Assembly: GCF_026274175.1 (NCBI RefSeq) | Contig: NZ_JAPHNL010000112.1 | Location: forward strand, 1 to 64,000 | Length of the DNA stretch: 64,000 bases | Origin: Streptomyces beihaiensis | Lineage (GTDB): Bacteria > Actinomycetota > Actinomycetes > Streptomycetales > Streptomycetaceae | Direction of reading: 5' to 3' | Shown: positions 34,833 through 43,894 of the stretch, in pieces | How positions within the stretch are numbered: the stretch's first letter is position 1 | Layout of the letters: the number at the start of each line of letters is the position of its first letter | Made by a program: the position numbers and the translations under genes | The notes under the pieces: model-generated | What the model saw: only the letters and a program-made list of their open reading frames with translations | The model's database searches: none | What the model was told of the DNA's origin: nothing

Positions 34833-36974
34833 ATGAGTGCGGAGGCGACCAATCCCGCAACCCCCGGGCCACTGATGCCCGGAGCCCCGCGCAGACGCGG
34901 CCGCCCCCGGATCGATCTGCGCCGCCTGGGCCGCGCCGCGCTCCTCGGCCCCGCCGCCCGCGACCGCCTCCCGGACGCCATCGGCCACGTCGTCGAGGCA
35001 CACCGCGCGCACCACCCGCAGGCCCGCCTGGAACCGCTGCACCGCGCCTACGTGCTCGCCGAGTCCTCGCACCGCGGCCAGATGCGCAAGAGCGGCGAGC
35101 CGTACATCACGCACCCGCTCGCGGTGACACTGATCCTGGCCGAGCTGGGCGCCGAGACGACGACGCTGACCGCCTCCCTGCTGCACGACACCGTCGAGGA
35201 CACGGACGTGACGCTCGACCAGGTGCGCCGCGAGTTCGGGACCGAGGTCGCCTATCTCGTCGACGGCGTCACCAAGCTCGAAAAGGTCGACTACGGCGCC
35301 GCGGCCGAGCCCGAGACGTTCCGCAAGATGCTCGTCGCCACCGGCAACGACGTGCGGGTCATGTCCATCAAACTGGCCGACCGCCTGCACAACATGCGCA
35401 CCCTGGGAGTGATGCGCCCGGAGAAGCAGGAACGGATCGCCAAGGTCACCCGCGACGTCCTCATCCCGCTCGCCGAGCGGCTCGGCGTCCAGGCGCTCAA
35501 GACCGAACTCGAAGACCTCGTCTTCGCGATCCTGCACCCCGAGGAGTACGCCCGCACGCAGGCCCTCATCGCCGCCGACGCGGCGCGCGGCGACGACTGC
35601 CTCGCCGAGATCGCCGAGGAGATGCGCGGCGTCCTGCGCGACGCGGGCCTCACCGCCGAGGTCCTCATCCGCCCGCGCCACCTGGTCTCCGTCCACCGGG
35701 TCCACCGAAAACGCGGCCGGCTGCGCGGCGCCGACTTCGGCCGTCTGCTCGTCCTGGTCGAGGAGGACGCGGACTGCTACGGCGTGCTGGGCGAACTGCA
35801 CACCTGTTTCACCCCGGTCGTCTCCGAGTTCAAGGACTTCATCGCCGTACCGAAGTTCAACCTCTACCAGTCTCTGCACACCGCCGTCGCCCGCCCGGAC
35901 GGCGAGGTCGTGGAAGTCCTCGTCCGTACGCACCAGATGCACAAGGTCGCCGAGGCGGGCGTCGTCGCGCTCGGCAACCCGTACACCCCCTCCGGCGAGG
36001 AGCAGCAGAACGCCGACGGCGCGGCCGGCGAGACCGGGGAGCGCTCCGACCCCACACGCCCCGGCTGGCTCTCCCGGCTCCTTGAGTGGCAGCGCGCCGC
36101 GCCCGACACGGACACGTTCTGGTCGACGCTCCGCGAGGACCTGGCGCAGGACCGCGAGATCACCGTGTTCAGGACCGACGGCACGGCCCTGGGCCTGCCC
36201 GCGGGCGCCAGCTGTGTCGACGCCGCGTACGCGCAGTACGGAGACGACGCCCACGCCTGCATCGGCGCCCGCGTCAACGGCCGCCTGGCGGCGCTCGGCA
36301 CCGTCCTGAGCGACGGCGACACCGTGCAGCTCCTGATGAACCAGATGGACGGCGAGTCGGCCCCCGAACCGTCCCGCGCCTGGCTCGACCACGCCCGTAC
36401 GCCCGCCGCGCGCATCGCCATCCGCCGCTGGCTGGCCGCCCACCCCGAAGGCCCCAGGGCCACCGATCCGGCGCCGCGCGCGCCCTACAGCGGCCCCTCC
36501 GCCCGTCCCACGGCCACGAACGCCGTGGTCGACCGGCAGGGCGCCACCGTCCGCCTGGCGGGCTGCTGCACGCCCGTGCCGCCCGACGAGGTCACCGCGT
36601 TCGCCGTGCGCGGTGGCGTCGTCGCCGTGCACCGGGTCGCCTGCCCCGGCGCGGCGCGCATGAAGAGCGCGGGACGCGACGAGGTCGGCGTGCGCTGGGC
36701 GGACGAGGAGAACGCCGAGTACCGGGTGACGCTGCTCGCCGAGTCCTTCAGCCGCCCGCATCTGCTCGCCGACCTCACCGAGGCCATAGCGCTGGAGGGC
36801 GTGGCCATCATCTCCGCGACCGTCGAGCCGCCCTCCCAGGGCCGCGTACGCCACACGTACACGCTCCAGCTCACCGAGCCCGACCACCTCCAGGCCCTGA
36901 TGCGCGCCATGCGCGACGTGCCCGGCGTGTACGACGTCGGGCGCGCCCAGCACGCCGCGGCAGGAGCCCTGTAG
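34833..36974 (+). CDS. rshA: RelA/SpoT-family protein RshA
   Basis: 713 aa, multi-domain ppGpp-family protein. An HD hydrolase domain has SSHRGQMRKSGEPYITHP, SLLHDTVEDTDV and SIKLADRLHN, so the H-HD-D metal residues are present. The synthetase domain follows (LGVQALKTELEDLVFAILHP and FKDFIAVPKFNLYQSLHTAV), then TGS (VFRTDGTALGLPAGASCVDA) and a C-terminal ACT-like part. In the synthetase region, the Arg that usually follows YDLLAI- is Leu (DFGRLLVL), EVQIRT is EVLVRT, and the AAHW stretch reads VALG, suggesting weak or lost synthetase activity. ATG 34833 has GGAGG 7 nt upstream. As I recall, rshA is the second RelA/SpoT homologue of S. coelicolor, here downstream of dapF. Confidence 0.85.
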   Translation: MSAEATNPATPGPLMPGAPRRRGRPRIDLRRLGRAALLGPAARDRLPDAIGHVVEAHRAHHPQARLEPLHRAYVLAESSHRGQMRKSGEPYITHPLAVTLILAELGAETTTLTASLLHDTVEDTDVTLDQVRREFGTEVAYLVDGVTKLEKVDYGAAAEPETFRKMLVATGNDVRVMSIKLADRLHNMRTLGVMRPEKQERIAKVTRDVLIPLAERLGVQALKTELEDLVFAILHPEEYARTQALIAADAARGDDCLAEIAEEMRGVLRDAGLTAEVLIRPRHLVSVHRVHRKRGRLRGADFGRLLVLVEEDADCYGVLGELHTCFTPVVSEFKDFIAVPKFNLYQSLHTAVARPDGEVVEVLVRTHQMHKVAEAGVVALGNPYTPSGEEQQNADGAAGETGERSDPTRPGWLSRLLEWQRAAPDTDTFWSTLREDLAQDREITVFRTDGTALGLPAGASCVDAAYAQYGDDAHACIGARVNGRLAALGTVLSDGDTVQLLMNQMDGESAPEPSRAWLDHARTPAARIAIRRWLAAHPEGPRATDPAPRAPYSGPSARPTATNAVVDRQGATVRLAGCCTPVPPDEVTAFAVRGGVVAVHRVACPGAARMKSAGRDEVGVRWADEENAEYRVTLLAESFSRPHLLADLTEAIALEGVAIISATVEPPSQGRVRHTYTLQLTEPDHLQALMRAMRDVPGVYDVGRAQHAAAGAL

Positions 36975-37093
36975 GCGAAAGCGGGGACTCGTCAGGGCGC
37001 CCGGGCTCCCCCGTGAACTCCGCGGGCCCTCGTTCGGGTGGTCCGTGCGCGTGCCGCCCGGGGTGCGGCCGCGCACGCTGATAGCCGTGGTCC

Positions 37094-38605
37094 GTGCTGC
37101 TGAGTTCCCGCCCCCCACGTGCCGCCGCGCTGCTCGCCGCCGGTGCCTGCCTCACCCTGATCGCCGCGGCCGCGCCCCGTCCCGCGGGCCCGCTCGGTAT
37201 CGGCGACCGGCTCTACCCTTACCTGGGCAACCCCGGATACGACGTGCAGTCGTACGACATCGCTCTCACCTACAGCGGCGACAACCGCAAGCCGCTCGAC
37301 GCCGTCACCAAGATCGACGCACGCACCAACGAGCGGCTCGACCGGATCAACCTCGACTTCTCGCACGGCACCGTGCGCTCGGTGGAGGTCAACGGCGCCC
37401 GCGCCTCCTTCGCCACCAGCGCCGAGGACCTGGTGATCACCCCTGACCGGCCGGTCGGCCCCGACCAGCCGCTGCACATCACCGTGCGGCACACCAGCGA
37501 TCCCATGCCGAGCAAGAAGGAGGAGGTCGGCTGGGTGCGCACCAAGGACGGCCTGGCGATGGCCAACCAGGCCGACGCCGCGCACCGCGTCTTCCCGTGC
37601 AACGACCACCCCTCCGACAAGGCGCTGTTCACCTTCCACATCACGGCCCCCAAGGGCCTCACCGTCGTCGCCAACGGGCTGCCGCTCACCCGCACCCGGG
37701 CCGGCGCCACGACCCGGTGGTCCTACCGCACCGTCCACCCCATGGCCACCGAACTCGCCCAGGTCTCGATCGGCCGCTCCGCCGTCGTCCACCAGCGGGG
37801 CCCGCACGGACTTCCGGTACGCGACGTCGTCCCGGCCAAGGACCGTGAGGCGCTGCAACCGTGGCTCGACAAGACACCCGGCCAGATCGCCTGGATGGAA
37901 CGGAAGGTCGGCCGCTACCCCTTCGAGAACTACGGCCTGCTCGTCGCGGGCGCGACCACCGGCTTCGAACTCGAGACGCAGACGCTCTCCCTCTTCGAAA
38001 GAGAGCTGTTCCTGCGCAGCGGCTACCCGAAGTGGTACGTCGAGTCGATCATGGTCCACGAGCTGACCCACCAGTGGTTCGGTGACAGCGTCAGCCCGCG
38101 CACCTGGTCCGACGTCTGGCTCAACGAAGGTCATGCCACCTGGTACGAGGAGCTGTACGCGCAGGAGAAGGGCCACCAGCCCATGGAGAAGCGGATGAAG
38201 GCCGCCTACCAGCGCTCGGACGCGTGGCGCGCGGCCGGCGGCCCGCCCGCCGCTCCCAAGGCGCCCGCACCCGGCGAGAAGATCAGCATCTTCCGCCCCG
38301 TGGTGTACGACGGGGCCGCCCTGGCCCTCTACGCGCTGCGCCAGGAGATCGGCGAGCCGAAGTTCGAGGAGCTGGAGCGCACCTGGCTGCACAGGTACCA
38401 GGACTCCACCGCGACCACGGCCGACTTCGTGGCCCTCGCCTCCGAGGTCTCCGGGCGCGACCTGAGCGGCTTCCTGCACGCCTGGCTCTACGACCCAAAG
38501 ACGCCGCCGATGCCGGGCCACCCGGACTGGAAGGTCCAGCCGGTCCAGAAGGCGCGGGCGGCGCGGAAGCAGCCGGTCGCGGCCGCCCGCGAAGAACTCG
38601 GATGA
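37094..38605 (+). CDS. Secreted M1-family zinc metallopeptidase
   Basis: 503 aa. N-terminal signal peptide (LLAAGACLTLIAAAAPRPAG). An all-beta N-terminal domain precedes the catalytic domain with zinc motif HELTHQWFGDSV, the third ligand Glu in WLNEGHATWYEE 18 residues on. The usual GAMEN exopeptidase motif is replaced by GFELET, as in related actinobacterial M1-like proteins. The C-terminal helical domain is short. GTG 37094 gives MLLSSRPPRAAALLAAG. The substrate is unknown; extracellular peptide degradation is likely. Confidence 0.85.
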   Translation: MLLSSRPPRAAALLAAGACLTLIAAAAPRPAGPLGIGDRLYPYLGNPGYDVQSYDIALTYSGDNRKPLDAVTKIDARTNERLDRINLDFSHGTVRSVEVNGARASFATSAEDLVITPDRPVGPDQPLHITVRHTSDPMPSKKEEVGWVRTKDGLAMANQADAAHRVFPCNDHPSDKALFTFHITAPKGLTVVANGLPLTRTRAGATTRWSYRTVHPMATELAQVSIGRSAVVHQRGPHGLPVRDVVPAKDREALQPWLDKTPGQIAWMERKVGRYPFENYGLLVAGATTGFELETQTLSLFERELFLRSGYPKWYVESIMVHELTHQWFGDSVSPRTWSDVWLNEGHATWYEELYAQEKGHQPMEKRMKAAYQRSDAWRAAGGPPAAPKAPAPGEKISIFRPVVYDGAALALYALRQEIGEPKFEELERTWLHRYQDSTATTADFVALASEVSGRDLSGFLHAWLYDPKTPPMPGHPDWKVQPVQKARAARKQPVAAAREELG

Positions 38606-38788
38606 CGAGACGGCCCGTACCGTGCGACCATCTTCAGGTCGACGGCGCGGGCCGTCCGACCGGCCGCCGAACCCCCGAGGATTGCCCTGGGGCACCCACG
38701 GGAATCCTGGAACCGTCTCCCGCGTTGAGACAGGTGACGGACACGGCGTCCGTCCCTCTTTCCGACAGCCCAGCGACGTAAGGATCCA

Positions 38789-40312
38789 ATGACCTCCTCT
38801 TCTTCCTTTTCCCAGGACGCGCAGAGCCTCGCGCACACTCACCCCGACGGTCTTCGGGCCGATGCCCTGATGGAAGAGGACGTCGCCTGGAGCCACGAGA
38901 TCGACACGGAGCGGGACGGCGAACAGTACGACCGCTCCGAGCGAGCGGCACTGCGTCGTGTCGCGGGGCTGTCCACCGAGCTCGAAGACGTCACCGAAGT
39001 CGAGTACCGGCAGCTGCGACTGGAGCGTGTGGTCCTCGTCGGCGTGTGGACGTCGGGCACGGCGCAGGACGCGGAGAACTCCCTCGCGGAGCTGGCCGCA
39101 CTCGCCGAGACGGCGGGCGCGCTGGTGCTCGACGGCGTCATCCAGCGCCGCGACAAGCCGGACGCCGCGACGTACATCGGCTCCGGCAAGGCACAGGAGC
39201 TCCGCGACATCGTGATCGAGACCGGCGCCGACACCGTCGTGTGCGACGGTGAACTCAGCCCCGGCCAGCTCATCCACCTTGAGGACGTCGTCAAGGTCAA
39301 GGTGGTGGACCGCACCGCCCTGATCCTCGACATCTTCGCCCAGCACGCCAAGTCCCGAGAGGGCAAGGCGCAGGTGGCGCTCGCGCAGATGCAGTACATG
39401 CTGCCGCGCCTGCGCGGCTGGGGTCAGTCGCTGTCCCGGCAGATGGGTGGCGGCGGCTCCGGCTCGGCGGGCGGCGGCATGGCCACCCGTGGTCCCGGTG
39501 AGACCAAGATCGAGACGGACCGGCGGCGGATCCGCGAGAAGATGGCGAAGATGCGCCGTGAGATCGCGGAGATGAAGACCGGCCGCGAGGTCAAGCGCCA
39601 GGAGCGGCGTCGCAACAAGGTGCCCCCGGTCGCCATCGCCGGTTACACCAACGCGGGCAAGTCCTCGCTGCTCAACCGCCTGACCGGCGCGGGCGTCCTG
39701 GTGGAGAACGCGCTGTTCGCCACCCTCGACCCGACCGTGCGCCGGGCCGAGACTCCGAGCGGCCGGCTGTACACGCTGGCGGACACGGTCGGCTTCGTAC
39801 GGCACCTGCCGCACCACCTGGTCGAGGCGTTCCGCTCGACCATGGAGGAGGTCGCCGACAGCGACCTGATCCTGCACGTGGTCGACGGCTCGCACCCGGC
39901 ACCGGAGGAGCAGCTCGCCGCCGTACGCGAGGTCATCCGCGACGTCGGGGCCACCCAGGTCCCGGAGATCGTGGTGATCAACAAGGCGGACGCGGCGGAC
40001 CCGCTGGTGCTGCAGCGCCTGCTGCGCATGGAGAAGCACGCCATCGCCGTCTCCGCCCGCACCGGCGAGGGCATCGAGGAACTGCTGGAGCTCATCGACA
40101 CCGAGCTGCCCCGGCCCGAGGTCGAGATCGAGGCCCTCGTGCCCTACACGCGCGGCAAGCTGGTCGCGCGGGCGCACACCGAGGGTGAGGTGATCTCCGA
40201 GGAGCACACCGCGGAGGGCACGCTGCTCAAGGCGCGCGTCCACGGCGAGTTGGCGGCGGAACTCACTCCGTACGTCGCCGTTCCCGCTCCCGCCGCGGCG
40301 GTCGTCGCCTGA
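38789..40312 (+). CDS. hflX: Ribosome-associated GTPase HflX
   Basis: 507 aa. HflX splits stalled 70S ribosomes under stress. The N-terminal HflX domain includes IQRRDKPDAATYIGSGKAQE and RLRGWGQSLSRQMGG. The G domain starts near residue 285: G1 GYTNAGKSSLLN, G3 DTVGFVRHLPHHLVEAFRST and G4 VINKAD. ATG 38789 with AAGGA upstream. A very strong hairpin terminator follows at 40346. Confidence 0.95.
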   Translation: MTSSSSFSQDAQSLAHTHPDGLRADALMEEDVAWSHEIDTERDGEQYDRSERAALRRVAGLSTELEDVTEVEYRQLRLERVVLVGVWTSGTAQDAENSLAELAALAETAGALVLDGVIQRRDKPDAATYIGSGKAQELRDIVIETGADTVVCDGELSPGQLIHLEDVVKVKVVDRTALILDIFAQHAKSREGKAQVALAQMQYMLPRLRGWGQSLSRQMGGGGSGSAGGGMATRGPGETKIETDRRRIREKMAKMRREIAEMKTGREVKRQERRRNKVPPVAIAGYTNAGKSSLLNRLTGAGVLVENALFATLDPTVRRAETPSGRLYTLADTVGFVRHLPHHLVEAFRSTMEEVADSDLILHVVDGSHPAPEEQLAAVREVIRDVGATQVPEIVVINKADAADPLVLQRLLRMEKHAIAVSARTGEGIEELLELIDTELPRPEVEIEALVPYTRGKLVARAHTEGEVISEEHTAEGTLLKARVHGELAAELTPYVAVPAPAAAVVA

Positions 40313-40345
40313 CGGAGCCGTGCGACGGGACGAAGACCCGTCATC

Positions 40346-40399
40346 ACGCGCGCGTGGGCCCCTTTCCCGGACGGACGGGAAAGGGGCCCACGCGCGCGT
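40346..40399 (+). terminator. 24-bp perfect hairpin terminator after hflX
   Basis: Both arms (40346-40369 and 40376-40399) are perfectly complementary over 24 bp, with a 6-nt GACGGA loop. The outer part is ACGCGCGCGTG, related to the palindrome seen at 23.9 kb and 46.3 kb. It separates hflX from the convergent protease gene ending at 40441. Confidence 0.9.
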
Positions 40400-40440
40400 A
40401 TGCGGGGCGGCCGTCGCCTGCCGGGGCGAGGGGCCGTCGC

Positions 40441-41664
40441 CTACTGGCCGCCGTACTTCTCGCTCATCGTGTCGAAGACCTGACGGGCCTCCGCGCCGAG
40501 CTGGGGGCCCGCGAGCCAGGTGTTGTCGGCCGGACCGATCGACGTGTTCGAGACGAGGACCGTCTTGCCGTCACGGACCCGGAACCAGCCGCCCCCCGAC
40601 GAACCGCCGGTCATCGTGCAGCCGATCCGGTACATCGTCGGCTGCGTGGGGTCGAGCGAGAGCCGTCCGGGCCGGTCGACGCACTTGTGCATCAGCAGAC
40701 CGTTGTAGGGCGGCGCCGCCGGGTAGCCCCAGGCACCCATCGCACCGACCGACCGCACGGACGGTGTGGAGAAGTCGACGTCCAGCGCGTTGCCGACCGT
40801 CTCCTCCAGGGACTTGGCGCCGTGCTCGGGCCTCACATGCAGTACGGCGAAGTCGTAGGGCGCGCCCGCCCCGCCCGTCTCGGAGCCCCCGTCGATCCAT
40901 TCGTTCGAGGTCGACGCCCAGTCCGCCCAGTAGGTGCCGTACGGCGCGATCTCCTGCCGCGTGGCATCGCGCAGCGCGTCCGCCGACTTGCCCAGGTCGT
41001 TGTAGGACGGCACGAACGCGATGTTGCGGTACCAGCCGCCCTTCCTGCCCGCGTGCACGCAATGGCCCGCGGTCCAGACGAGGTTGGACTTGCCGGGGTG
41101 GCGCGGGTCCTTCACGACGGTGCCGGAGCAGACCATCGAGCCCTCGGGGGAGTCGAAGAAGACCTTGCCGACCGGCGCGGCGTGCCGGTGGTACGGCGTC
41201 TTCTCCGGCGTGGCCCGAACGGGTTCGGGCGCCGGATCGGTGACGCCCTGGTCGTCCGTGGCGTCCTTGGCGGCGATCGTCTTGCCGGGATCCTTGGCGG
41301 ACTCCATCCGCTTCGGCTTCCACAGCCCGTCGATGACCGGGTTGACGAAGTCCTTCGCCTCGCGCAGCCAGGTGGACCTGTCCCAGTTCTTCCAGGCCCC
41401 GTCCTTCCACTTGCCGGGGTCGATACCGTGCTGCTTGAGCCGGTCGGCGATGTCGCCGGGCAGCTTCGCGCCGCTGCCGCCGCCCCGTGACGCGGTGGCC
41501 GTCGGCTTGCCGCCCGCCGCGTCGTCCTTGCCGCCGTCGCCGCCCTTGCAGGCCGTGGCGGTGAGCGCCAGGACGGCGGTGAGCGAGGCCGCGGCCACGG
41601 CGGAGCCCCTGGCCCGTACGAGCCGTCCGCGTCCGGGCATGAGTGGTCGGCGTGTGGAACGCAT
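40441..41664 (-). CDS. Trypsin-like serine protease lipoprotein (paralogue 1)
   Basis: 407 aa. Lipoprotein signal ending in LTATACKGG (lipobox), then a linker, a KLPGDIADRLKQHGIDPGKW motif and a chymotrypsin-fold peptidase. Triad visible: His in WTAGHC, Asp in YDFAVLHV and Ser in TGGSSGGGW (GSSGG in place of GDSGG). Extracellular, membrane-anchored. Highly similar in layout to the next gene upstream (41907-43136), so a tandem duplication. The ATG at 41664 gives MRSTRRPLM. In Streptomyces, such paired secreted proteases have unknown substrates. Confidence 0.88.
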   Translation of the reverse strand: MRSTRRPLMPGRGRLVRARGSAVAAASLTAVLALTATACKGGDGGKDDAAGGKPTATASRGGGSGAKLPGDIADRLKQHGIDPGKWKDGAWKNWDRSTWLREAKDFVNPVIDGLWKPKRMESAKDPGKTIAAKDATDDQGVTDPAPEPVRATPEKTPYHRHAAPVGKVFFDSPEGSMVCSGTVVKDPRHPGKSNLVWTAGHCVHAGRKGGWYRNIAFVPSYNDLGKSADALRDATRQEIAPYGTYWADWASTSNEWIDGGSETGGAGAPYDFAVLHVRPEHGAKSLEETVGNALDVDFSTPSVRSVGAMGAWGYPAAPPYNGLLMHKCVDRPGRLSLDPTQPTMYRIGCTMTGGSSGGGWFRVRDGKTVLVSNTSIGPADNTWLAGPQLGAEARQVFDTMSEKYGGQ

Positions 41665-41906
41665 GATGCGAGTACCCCCGTGGGAAACGCGTGCGCGCCG
41701 GGCCGCCGGGCCGCCGGGCCTCTCGGTCTCGCCGGCGGTCCGGCGCGCGGTGATGTCTTGAGCGTGAGCCATGTCATGGGCGTGTCAGCATGCGAGGCGG
41801 GCGGCCGCCGGGCCCCGCCGTGACACAGCACCCCACTATGCCTGTGGGGTCGAGGGGGAACGGCGGCGAGGTGGTGAAGGTTTCCCGCGCCCCGCCGCCG
41901 ACCGGG

Positions 41907-43136
41907 TCACTGTCCGGCGAACTTACGGCTCACGGCCGTGTAGATGCTCTTGGCACCCTTGCCGAGCCGCGGACCGGCCAGCCAGCCCGAAGTCGCCGGG
42001 CCGATCGAGGTGTTGGAGACCAGCGCGGGCTTGCCGTCAGGCCCCTTGCCGATCCAGCCGCCGCCGGACGAGCCGCCGGTCATCGTGCAGCCGATCCGGT
42101 ACATCGTCGGGTCCGCCGAGGCGAGCGAGAGCCGGCCCGGCTTGTCCGCGCACTGGTACAGCTTCTGACCGTCGTACGGAGGAGCCGCCGGGTAACCCTT
42201 CGCGGTCAGTCCGGAGATCTTCGGCACCGCCGGCGCGTTGAAGTCCACCGGCATCGCCGCACCGACCGTCTCCTCCAGGGACTTGCCGGTGGCGCCCTTC
42301 TCCGGCGTCACGTGGATGACCGCGTAGTCGTACGGCGCGCCCTGACCACCGGTCGGACCGCCCTGCTCGATCCACTGGTTCGACGTCTGGGCCCAGTCGG
42401 CCCACCACACGCCGTACGGGGCGATCTCGTCCCGCGTCGCGCCCCGCAGCTGGTCGGCGGACTTGGCGCTGTTGTTGTACGAGGGCACGAACGCGATGTT
42501 GCGGTACCAGCCGCCCTTCTTGCCCGCGTGCACACAGTGGCCGGCCGTCCAGATCATGTTCGACTTGCCGGGGTGCGCCGGGTCGGTGACCACGGTCGCC
42601 GAGCACACCATGTGCCCTTCGGGGCTGTCGAAGAACAGCTTGCCCGCGTACGGCGCGCTGGAGTGGTACGGGCCGGCCACGGCCGCCGCCTGCACCGGGT
42701 TCGGCGTCGGGTCCGTCACGCCCTGGTCGCCGGAGATGTCGTTGTCGTCGACACCCTTGCCCGGGTCCTTGTCGGCGTCACGCATCCGTGCCGCGTCCCA
42801 CAGCCCCTTGATGACGGGGTTGACGAAGTCCTGCGCCTCACGCAGCCACTTGTCCCGGTCCCAGTTCTTCCACTCGCCGTTCTTCCACTTGTCCAGGTCG
42901 ATCCCGTGAGCCTTCAGCCGCTGCTTGATGTCGTCCGGGATCTTGACCTTGTCGCCGCCCGAAGCGGCCGTCGCCGACGACGTCGGCTTGGCGTCGGCGT
43001 TGTTGTCGCCGGGGCCACACGCGGTGGCGGTCAGGGCCAGCGCCGCGCTGAGCGCGACCGCCGCGGCCACAGGGGCCGTCCTGCCGCGCGCGCTCGCGCA
43101 GCGGCGTACGGCGAACAGTGGGCGTGTGGATCGCAT
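41907..43136 (-). CDS. Trypsin-like serine protease lipoprotein (paralogue 2)
   Basis: 409 aa, same architecture as the downstream paralogue: start MRSTRPLFAVRR, lipobox LTATACGPG, KIPDDIKQRLKAHGID, His in WTAGHC, Asp in YDYAVIHV and Ser in TGGSSGGGW. The two proteins share long near-identical stretches such as GGWYRNIAFVPSYN and PTMYRIGCTMTGG, so duplication is recent or homogenised. They are 242 bp apart with separate starts and may be transcribed together or alone. Confidence 0.88.
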   Translation of the reverse strand: MRSTRPLFAVRRCASARGRTAPVAAAVALSAALALTATACGPGDNNADAKPTSSATAASGGDKVKIPDDIKQRLKAHGIDLDKWKNGEWKNWDRDKWLREAQDFVNPVIKGLWDAARMRDADKDPGKGVDDNDISGDQGVTDPTPNPVQAAAVAGPYHSSAPYAGKLFFDSPEGHMVCSATVVTDPAHPGKSNMIWTAGHCVHAGKKGGWYRNIAFVPSYNNSAKSADQLRGATRDEIAPYGVWWADWAQTSNQWIEQGGPTGGQGAPYDYAVIHVTPEKGATGKSLEETVGAAMPVDFNAPAVPKISGLTAKGYPAAPPYDGQKLYQCADKPGRLSLASADPTMYRIGCTMTGGSSGGGWIGKGPDGKPALVSNTSIGPATSGWLAGPRLGKGAKSIYTAVSRKFAGQ

Positions 43137-43390
43137 GTCGTGAATCCCCCTGGGTCTTTCGCAACGATGTGCTGACGTACGGATGCGGCGGGCGAGCGCC
43201 ACGGGCCCCGACCGCCGAACGGTCCCCCACACTATGTGGCGGCTGCGGGTGTCGGCCCACGACTGCGCAACGGTTCGGCTACAGACCGTGCCGCAGCCCG
43301 TACGACCTGCTGATACTCCCGGCATGGGGCGGTTTGACGGGTTCTCAGGTATCTGGGGCGGCGAGGAGCGGGACGTGGCACGATGACGAC

Positions 43391-43834
43391 GTGACCCCAC
43401 GACGCGCCACGGACCAGTACCTGCGCGACCTCGCGCTGCTGCGCCGCGTGCGCGACCGTATCGACCGGGAGTACGCGCGTCCGCTGGACGTCGAGGCGCT
43501 GGCGCGGGACGTGCACATGTCCGGGGGACACCTCAGCCGGCAGTTTCGCCGGGCGTACGGGGAGTCGCCGTACTCCTACCTCATGACGCGCCGCATCGAA
43601 CGCGCGATGGCGCTGCTGCGCCGCGGCGACCTCAGCGTCACCGAGGTCTGCTTCGAGGTCGGCTGCTCGTCGCTGGGCACGTTCAGCACCCGCTTCACCG
43701 AACTCGTCGGCATGCCGCCGAGCGCCTACCGCAAAGAGGCCCAGCGGGCCACCGAGGGGCTGCCCTCCTGTGTGGCGAAGCAGGTCACCAGGCCGGTCAG
43801 AAATCGAGAAGCGCCCCTGTCCGGGTCGGATTAG
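43391..43834 (+). CDS. Short AraC-family HTH regulator
   Basis: 147-aa protein with only the AraC DNA-binding domain and no ligand domain: two HTHs, the second with LSVTEVCFEVGCSSLGTFST and ending FTELVGMPPSAYRKE. GTG 43391 sets the start (MTPRRATDQY). It precedes the UvrA-like gene by 60 bp on the same strand, so it probably regulates it and itself. Divergent from the second protease gene. Confidence 0.82.
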   Translation: MTPRRATDQYLRDLALLRRVRDRIDREYARPLDVEALARDVHMSGGHLSRQFRRAYGESPYSYLMTRRIERAMALLRRGDLSVTEVCFEVGCSSLGTFSTRFTELVGMPPSAYRKEAQRATEGLPSCVAKQVTRPVRNREAPLSGSD

Positions 43835-43894
43835 CGTGGCAGGAAAGGACCTCCCGGTCCCGCCCCACACCATCGACTTGGAGACAGGAAGACC

